The translations under genes and the position numbers were made by a program. Positions 54,021-57,589 of a stretch of 57,589 nt of DNA are shown here, piece after piece (within the stretch, counting starts at the first letter, position 1; the number at the start of each line of letters is the position of its first letter). The stretch lies in NCBI RefSeq assembly GCF_015752155.1, contig NZ_JADOVI010000019.1, forward strand, positions 1-57,589, in the 5' to 3' direction. The notes below the pieces were generated by a model. It was not told where the DNA came from. It made no database searches and saw only the letters and a program-made list of their open reading frames with translations. The DNA comes from Cryobacterium sp. MP_M3. Lineage in GTDB: Bacteria > Actinomycetota > Actinomycetes > Actinomycetales > Microbacteriaceae.

Positions 54021-54439
54021 TGAGCGCACGGACCAAGGCGCGCAAGCGCGCACTCGACATCCTCTACGCCGCCGATGTGCGCCAGACGACCATCCCGGAG
54101 TCGCTCGCGATCGAAGCCGAGCGGGCTGCCAACGAGCCCGCTCGGATGGCCTCCTGGCTGTATGCGCGCGACATCGTCGACGGGGTCGTCGAGCATCGCG
54201 AGGAGATCGACGAACTGATCGAAACGTATTCGCAGGGCTGGTCCCTGGCCCGGATGCCCACCGTCGACCGCGCGATCCTGCGCATCGGCATCTGGGAGAT
54301 CCTCTTCAACGATGCCGTGCCGCACGCGGTCGCCATCGACGAAGCGGTCGAGTCCGCGAAGATCCTGTCGACGGATGACTCCGCCGGCTTCGTCAACGGA
54401 CTGCTCGGCCGGATCGCCCAAACCGCTCCATCCGCGTAG
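54020..54439 (+). CDS. nusB: Transcription antitermination protein NusB
   Basis: A 139-residue all-helical RNA-binding factor for rRNA antitermination. It has SARTKARKRALDILYAADVR, VDRAILRIGIWEILFNDAVPHAVAIDEAVE and a C-terminal GFVNGLLGRIA. Start GTG overlaps the efp stop by one base. Carbamoyl-phosphate synthase genes, which often follow, are not within the window. Confidence 0.97.
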   Translation: MSARTKARKRALDILYAADVRQTTIPESLAIEAERAANEPARMASWLYARDIVDGVVEHREEIDELIETYSQGWSLARMPTVDRAILRIGIWEILFNDAVPHAVAIDEAVESAKILSTDDSAGFVNGLLGRIAQTAPSA

Positions 54440-54458
54440 TGCACCAGGGGGGACAACC

Positions 54459-55457
54459 ATGACCAGCGACCCGACCGGCCCGACCACTCCGGCAGACCCG
54501 GCTGTTCCGTCCGGCCAGCCGCAGGGCTACCCGGCCTACCCGCAGGCGTCCGACCAGCAGCCGTATCCCGTTTGGCCGAAGACCAACACCCTGGCGATCG
54601 TGTCGCTCGTGTCGTCGTTCTTCGTCTCCCTCGTCGCCATCATCACCGGGCACATCGCGCTCGGCCAGATCAAGCGGCGCGGCGAGGCAGGGCGAGGCCT
54701 CGCCCTCGCCGGCCTGATCATCGGCTACGTCGGCATCGCCGCCACGGCGCTGTTCGTGGTGCTCGCAATCGCCTTCGCGGCGACATTCGGCGCCATCATC
54801 GCGGCCGTCGCCGGTGGGGCGGCAGCGCCCTACCCCTTCGGCTCCGACACCTCCACGGAAGCGCCTTCCGAACCGGACTCCCTCACGGGCCGGCTGGGGG
54901 CCGCGGACTTCGACGCGGGCTACCTCTCCGTCGGCACCGGCCCGACGACCGTCGACGTCTACTTCGACCCGATGTGCCCGTACTGCAAGCAGTTCGAGGA
55001 CGCCAACGGTGCCCAGCTGAGCGCCGCCGTCGACGCCGACGCGATCACGTTGCGGCTGCACGCGCTGACCTTCCTCGACCCGGCGTCGCAGGGCACGGAT
55101 TACTCCTCGCGGGCCTCTGCCGCCCTCACCTGCCAGGCCACCCTGCGCCCGGAGGCCACCCTCGACTACCTGGCCGCCCTGTACTCGAGCCAGCCGGCCG
55201 AGAACACGCCAGGCCTCACCGACGACGAGCTGGTGTCGCTGCAGGGGGCCGACCTCGACTTCGCTGATTGCGTGGCGAGCGGGCGCTACCTGACCTGGTC
55301 GCAGGACAACACGAAGACCGCCCTGAACGGGCCGATCCCCGGCGCGGAGATCGATTCGATCCAGGGCACCCCGACCGTCCTCGTGGACGGTGCGCAGTAC
55401 CAGGGACCGATCGACGATCCCCAGGCCTTCGCAGACTTCCTCTCCGGCCGGGCGTGA
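54459..55457 (+). CDS. DUF4190-DsbA-like thioredoxin fusion protein
   Basis: A 332-residue protein. An N-terminal proline/tyrosine-rich cytoplasmic tail (about 1-40) leads to a DUF4190 double helix (about 43-63 and 83-110, with GHIALGQIKRRGEAGRGLALAGLIIGY). A linker precedes an extracytoplasmic DsbA-like thioredoxin domain (about 145-330) with DPMCPYCKQFE (Cys 173 and Cys 176) and the cis-Pro loop GTPTVLVDG. It probably reduces or oxidises thiols outside the membrane. GGGGGG precedes the ATG. Located 20 bases after nusB. Confidence 0.92.
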   Translation: MTSDPTGPTTPADPAVPSGQPQGYPAYPQASDQQPYPVWPKTNTLAIVSLVSSFFVSLVAIITGHIALGQIKRRGEAGRGLALAGLIIGYVGIAATALFVVLAIAFAATFGAIIAAVAGGAAAPYPFGSDTSTEAPSEPDSLTGRLGAADFDAGYLSVGTGPTTVDVYFDPMCPYCKQFEDANGAQLSAAVDADAITLRLHALTFLDPASQGTDYSSRASAALTCQATLRPEATLDYLAALYSSQPAENTPGLTDDELVSLQGADLDFADCVASGRYLTWSQDNTKTALNGPIPGAEIDSIQGTPTVLVDGAQYQGPIDDPQAFADFLSGRA

Positions 55458-55503
55458 TCCGGCTCATGGCGGCTGTCATCGCGGTTGATCCTCGGGAGTA
55501 GCC

Positions 55504-56031
55504 ATGGACATCCGTGACGCGGCCCCCTCGGACTGGCCGTCGATCTACCCGATCTTCGCCGCGGTCGTCAATGCCGGGCGCACCTACGCTTACCCGCCGG
55601 ACCTGTCCTCAGACGCCGCCCGGCGGCTCTGGCTGGGCCAGGAACGCACTGTCGTCGCGGAGATCGACGGCCGCATCGTTGGCACGGCGATCATGGGACC
55701 GAACCGGCCGGGGCGCGGGTCCCACATCGCCACCGCGAGCTTCATGGTGTCCCCGGATGCCCAGGGGCAGGGCGTCGGCCGCGCTCTGGGAATCCACATG
55801 GTCGACTGGGCGATGACCCGCGGCTATCGGGGCATCCAGTTCAACGCCGTGGTCGAAACTAACGAGCCCGCGGTGCGGTTGTGGCGCTCGCTCGGCTTCG
55901 ATGTCCTCGGCACTGTTCCTGGCGCGTTCGAGCACCCGGAGCAGGGATTCGTCGGGCTCCACATCATGTTCAGGAGCCTGACCGCGGGGGAGCCGGCCGG
56001 GTCGGACGGCGTGCCTGCCGAGCCGAAGTAA
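55504..56031 (+). CDS. GNAT family N-acetyltransferase
   Basis: A 175-residue GNAT protein with the acetyl-CoA loop SPDAQGQGVGRAL (about 80-92) and NEPAVRLWRSLGFDVLGTVPGAF (about 120-142). The front (RDAAPSDWPSIYPIFAAVVNAG) resembles phosphinothricin-type acetyltransferases. Substrate unknown. GGGAG precedes the ATG. Confidence 0.92.
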   Translation: MDIRDAAPSDWPSIYPIFAAVVNAGRTYAYPPDLSSDAARRLWLGQERTVVAEIDGRIVGTAIMGPNRPGRGSHIATASFMVSPDAQGQGVGRALGIHMVDWAMTRGYRGIQFNAVVETNEPAVRLWRSLGFDVLGTVPGAFEHPEQGFVGLHIMFRSLTAGEPAGSDGVPAEPK

Positions 56032-56071
56032 CCCGGCGCGGCGGACCACCGTACTGGTTCCGGTTCGCGTG

Positions 56072-56599
56072 CTAGTCGTCCCGGTGGTCGTCGTGCCGGC
56101 TGGACACTCCGGAGGCGATGTAAACCGCATGGTTCGCCGCCGGCTGGATGAGCACAGTCGGGTCCGCGCACTCCTCCGGCACGGCGATGGTGTCTCGGGT
56201 TCGCCCGTCGCCCGCCGGGCTCAGGCTGAACGGATCGGTGGAGTCACCGACGGCGCCGTCGCAGACGAGAGTCGCGATGACGGATGCGACGGGGTTGACC
56301 CCGGTGCCGCGCGGTGGCGGAATCACGAGGCCGTGAATGTCGACCGTGATTCGACCATCCGCGCGCACGCGTGCCGTGCTTCGGTCGTTCACCCAGGGCG
56401 CACCCCCGGGGTTGATGCCGGCGATGACCGGGCTGGCCGGAGCCGGCTGGCTTCCCAGGAGGTGGACACGCACGACGGAATGCCCGTCGTGGGAGTGGCC
56501 GCCGCCGTCGGCGAAGGCCGGCGCGATGGAGAACGCCGTGAAGGCAACGGCGGAAATGGTGGCCGCAGTGAGTATGCGGCCGGTTCGAGTGAGGTGCAC
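56072..56599 (-). CDS. Secreted protein of unknown function
   Basis: A 175-residue protein with a clear signal peptide (about 1-30, hydrophobic core TAATISAVAFTAFSIAPAFA, cleavage after AFA). A mature histidine- and glycine-rich start (DGGGHSHDGHS) and a compact domain with SVIATLVCDGAV and ECADPTVLIQPA (two cysteines) follow. The end is again histidine- and aspartate-rich (RHDDHRDD). No known family is recognised. The start is GTG 56599 with AAAGGAGA upstream. Six 18-bp repeats lie 29 to 136 bases before it. Confidence 0.8.
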   Translation of the reverse strand: MHLTRTGRILTAATISAVAFTAFSIAPAFADGGGHSHDGHSVVRVHLLGSQPAPASPVIAGINPGGAPWVNDRSTARVRADGRITVDIHGLVIPPPRGTGVNPVASVIATLVCDGAVGDSTDPFSLSPAGDGRTRDTIAVPEECADPTVLIQPAANHAVYIASGVSSRHDDHRDD

Positions 56600-56627
56600 G
56601 ATCGTCTCCTTTGTCGATTGCGGGCAG

Positions 56628-56735
56628 TGTCGCTTGCACTGGGTGTGTCGCTTGCACTGGGTGTGTCGCTTGCTCTGGGTGTGTCGCTTGCTCTGGGTGT
56701 GTCGCTTGCTCTGGGTGTGTCGCTTGCTCTGAGCG
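56628..56735. repeat. Six tandem 18-bp repeats upstream of the secreted-protein gene
   Basis: The unit TGTCGCTTGCACTGGGTG occurs six times in a row. Units 1-2 carry GCAC, units 3-6 GCTC, and the last unit ends differently. The length is a multiple of three. The rest of the 352-base gap (56600-56951) holds the secreted gene's ribosome-binding site and the promoter of the next gene. Confidence 0.95.
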
Positions 56736-56868
56736 AGCCCGGACCGGGCCCTCTACTGATACCAACGACATGGGCGGCCATTCGGTTCAGCGTCGCAGCA
56801 GCCAGGGATGTCCCACGGCTCCCCAGGACAGAGGCCACCGACCGCCGGACCTGGGACGAAGGCCACTG

Positions 56869-56896
56869 TTCGCTGGACCCGGGACGGTTCTACAAT
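56869..56896 (+). promoter_or_regulatory. Promoter candidate of the DDN-like gene
   Basis: TACAAT (56891-56896) and a weak TTCGCT (56869-56874) are 16 bases apart, 55 bases before the start codon. Confidence 0.45.
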
Positions 56897-56951
56897 CACG
56901 GAGCACGACGGTTCTCAGTGGTGCACCACTCGGTGAAAGGCGGGAAACGAG

Positions 56952-57434
56952 ATGGAGATGCGCACGGGAAGTTCGGGCACACGCAACCGGACTCCGCGCC
57001 TGCAGCCCCGATGGTTCATCGTGCTCTTCTGGAAGGTGCACCGGGCAGTGGTTCGCGCCACCGGTGGGCGCCGCGGCCTCTGGCTCCCGCGTGACCAGCG
57101 GTGGGGGGCCCTGAGGCTGACCACGGTCGGGCGTCGCAGCGGCCAGGAACGTTCGGTGATCGTCGGGTACTACGAAGACGGTCCGAACCTGGTGACGATG
57201 GCGATGAACGGCTGGGGCGAAGCAGAGCCGGCATGGTGGCTGAATCTCCAGGCGCACCCGACGGCTCGGGTGCAGCTCGCCGACGGGACTCGTGACGTCG
57301 TCGCCCACGCCGCGACCGGAGCGGAACGGGCCCGACTGTGGGAGCGGTGGCGGGCCCTGGACAAGGACCTCGACGGGTACGCCAGCCGCCGGCCGTCTGA
57401 AACGGCCGTGGTGGTCTTCGAACCGGTGAGGTGA
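56952..57434 (+). CDS. DDN-like deazaflavin (F420)-dependent nitroreductase family protein
   Basis: A 160-residue split-barrel protein of the DDN/deazaflavin-dependent family. It has FWKVHRAVVRATGGRRGLWL, then LTTVGRRSGQERSVIVGYYEDGPNLVTMAMNGWGEAEPAWWLNLQAHPTARVQLADG (about 70-125), the usual F420-binding core. These enzymes reduce nitro-, quinone- or ene-type substrates using F420H2. The substrate is unknown. GGGAAACGAG precedes the ATG. Confidence 0.9.
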   Translation: MEMRTGSSGTRNRTPRLQPRWFIVLFWKVHRAVVRATGGRRGLWLPRDQRWGALRLTTVGRRSGQERSVIVGYYEDGPNLVTMAMNGWGEAEPAWWLNLQAHPTARVQLADGTRDVVAHAATGAERARLWERWRALDKDLDGYASRRPSETAVVVFEPVR

Positions 57435-57513
57435 GCGGTGCCGGTGCCGCCGGTGCCCGAGTATCCGGCCGTCATGAATCCGAGACTGTATGTCGAGACC
57501 CCGTGACCGGGGG

Positions 57514-57589
57514 TCAGGGCCGGGTTGTGCTGGCCGTGCGGGCGCGGTTCTGGTTGGCGGGGTGCCAGTTTTGTTTCGGGTCGTACCAG
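57514..57589 (-). CDS. C-terminal end of a probable DUF222/13E12 HNH endonuclease (partial)
   Basis: The minus-strand frame from the right edge to TGA at 57516-57514 encodes WYDPKQNWHPANQNRARTA and a short tail. The W-x-D-P-x-x-x-W-x-P-A-N-x-N-R pattern is the end of many actinobacterial DUF222/HNH (13E12) proteins. A GACCCC/GGGGTC hairpin (57497-57515) follows without a T-run. The HNH motif itself lies outside the window. Confidence 0.55.
   Translation of the reverse strand, partial: WYDPKQNWHPANQNRARTASTTRP

Noticed and set aside
56628..56735. Possible short CRISPR array
   Set aside because: The 18-bp units are directly adjacent with no spacers, and no cas genes are in the window.
56244..56771. 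Minus-strand frame giving six-residue repeats ending in ATHP
   Set aside because: Reading the 18-bp repeats in this frame gives a repetitive leader, but the rest overlaps the secreted protein in the wrong frame and lacks a signal peptide.

Overview
The window is a high-GC stretch of an actinobacterial chromosome. Its gene content and order point to the family Microbacteriaceae, with a Cryobacterium- or Leifsonia-like organism most likely. The signs are thrS-HIT-pdxST, yebC-ruvCAB-yajC-secDF-rel and alaS-ruvX-mltG-aroECKB in order, many GTG and TTG starts, several leaderless starts, and a 13E12-type HNH endonuclease tail at the right edge. The family assignment rests on recognised gene families and order, not on a search.

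Left part (1-13300, mixed accessory and housekeeping). A thiosulfate sulfurtransferase and a ZapE-like ATPase diverge from each other. An ammonium transporter, a flotillin-like SPFH protein and a DUF2071 protein follow. A two-gene minus-strand unit encodes a MinD/ParA-like ATPase with an unusual P-loop and an M50B-like membrane peptidase. Divergent to it is an acyltransferase-3 protein with a repeat-containing N-terminus and a C-terminus that runs antisense into a small membrane protein gene. Next is a tRNA region: one tRNA-Val(CAC) on the minus strand, then a tRNA Gly(GCC)-Cys(GCA)-Val(GAC) operon duplicated in tandem with a 444-bp period. Two divergent HIRAN-like genes follow, one of them frameshifted at a run of six C.

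Core part (13360-41442). This holds threonyl-tRNA synthetase, an HIT hydrolase, PLP synthase (pdxS, pdxT), YebC, the RuvABC Holliday-junction machinery, the YajC-SecD-SecF translocon accessory, the bifunctional (p)ppGpp enzyme Rel, a DUF349 protein, a membrane-anchored cyclophilin, RarA, ribosomal protein S4, two small membrane proteins, alanyl-tRNA synthetase, RuvX, MltG, and the shikimate genes aroE, aroC, aroK and aroB. Many genes in this part overlap or abut and look translationally coupled.

Inserted accessory part (41443-52891). About 11.4 kb separates aroB from aroQ. It carries a GAF/winged-helix regulator with an aldehyde dehydrogenase and its DUF779 partner, a PhnA-type zinc-ribbon protein, an AlkD-like protein, and a mirror-image arrangement of two ArsR-SRPBCC pairs around a RidA gene. 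It also carries a PIN-domain/proline-iminopeptidase in-frame fusion, a DUF2510-DUF4177 protein and an AHL-lactonase-like metallo-beta-lactamase-fold protein.

Right part (52892-57589). The leaderless aroQ, efp and nusB resume the core order. A DUF4190-DsbA-like fusion, a GNAT acetyltransferase, a secreted histidine-rich-start protein preceded by six 18-bp tandem repeats, a DDN-like F420-dependent reductase, and the C-terminal end of a probable DUF222/HNH endonuclease follow.

No prophage, insertion sequence, CRISPR array or complete defence island was found. The most unusual items are the PIN-peptidase fusion, the divergent HIRAN pair with a homopolymer frameshift, the tandem tRNA operon duplication that duplicates only part of the promoter, the atypical P-loop ATPase beside an M50 peptidase, and the recurring -10 box six bases before a start codon.
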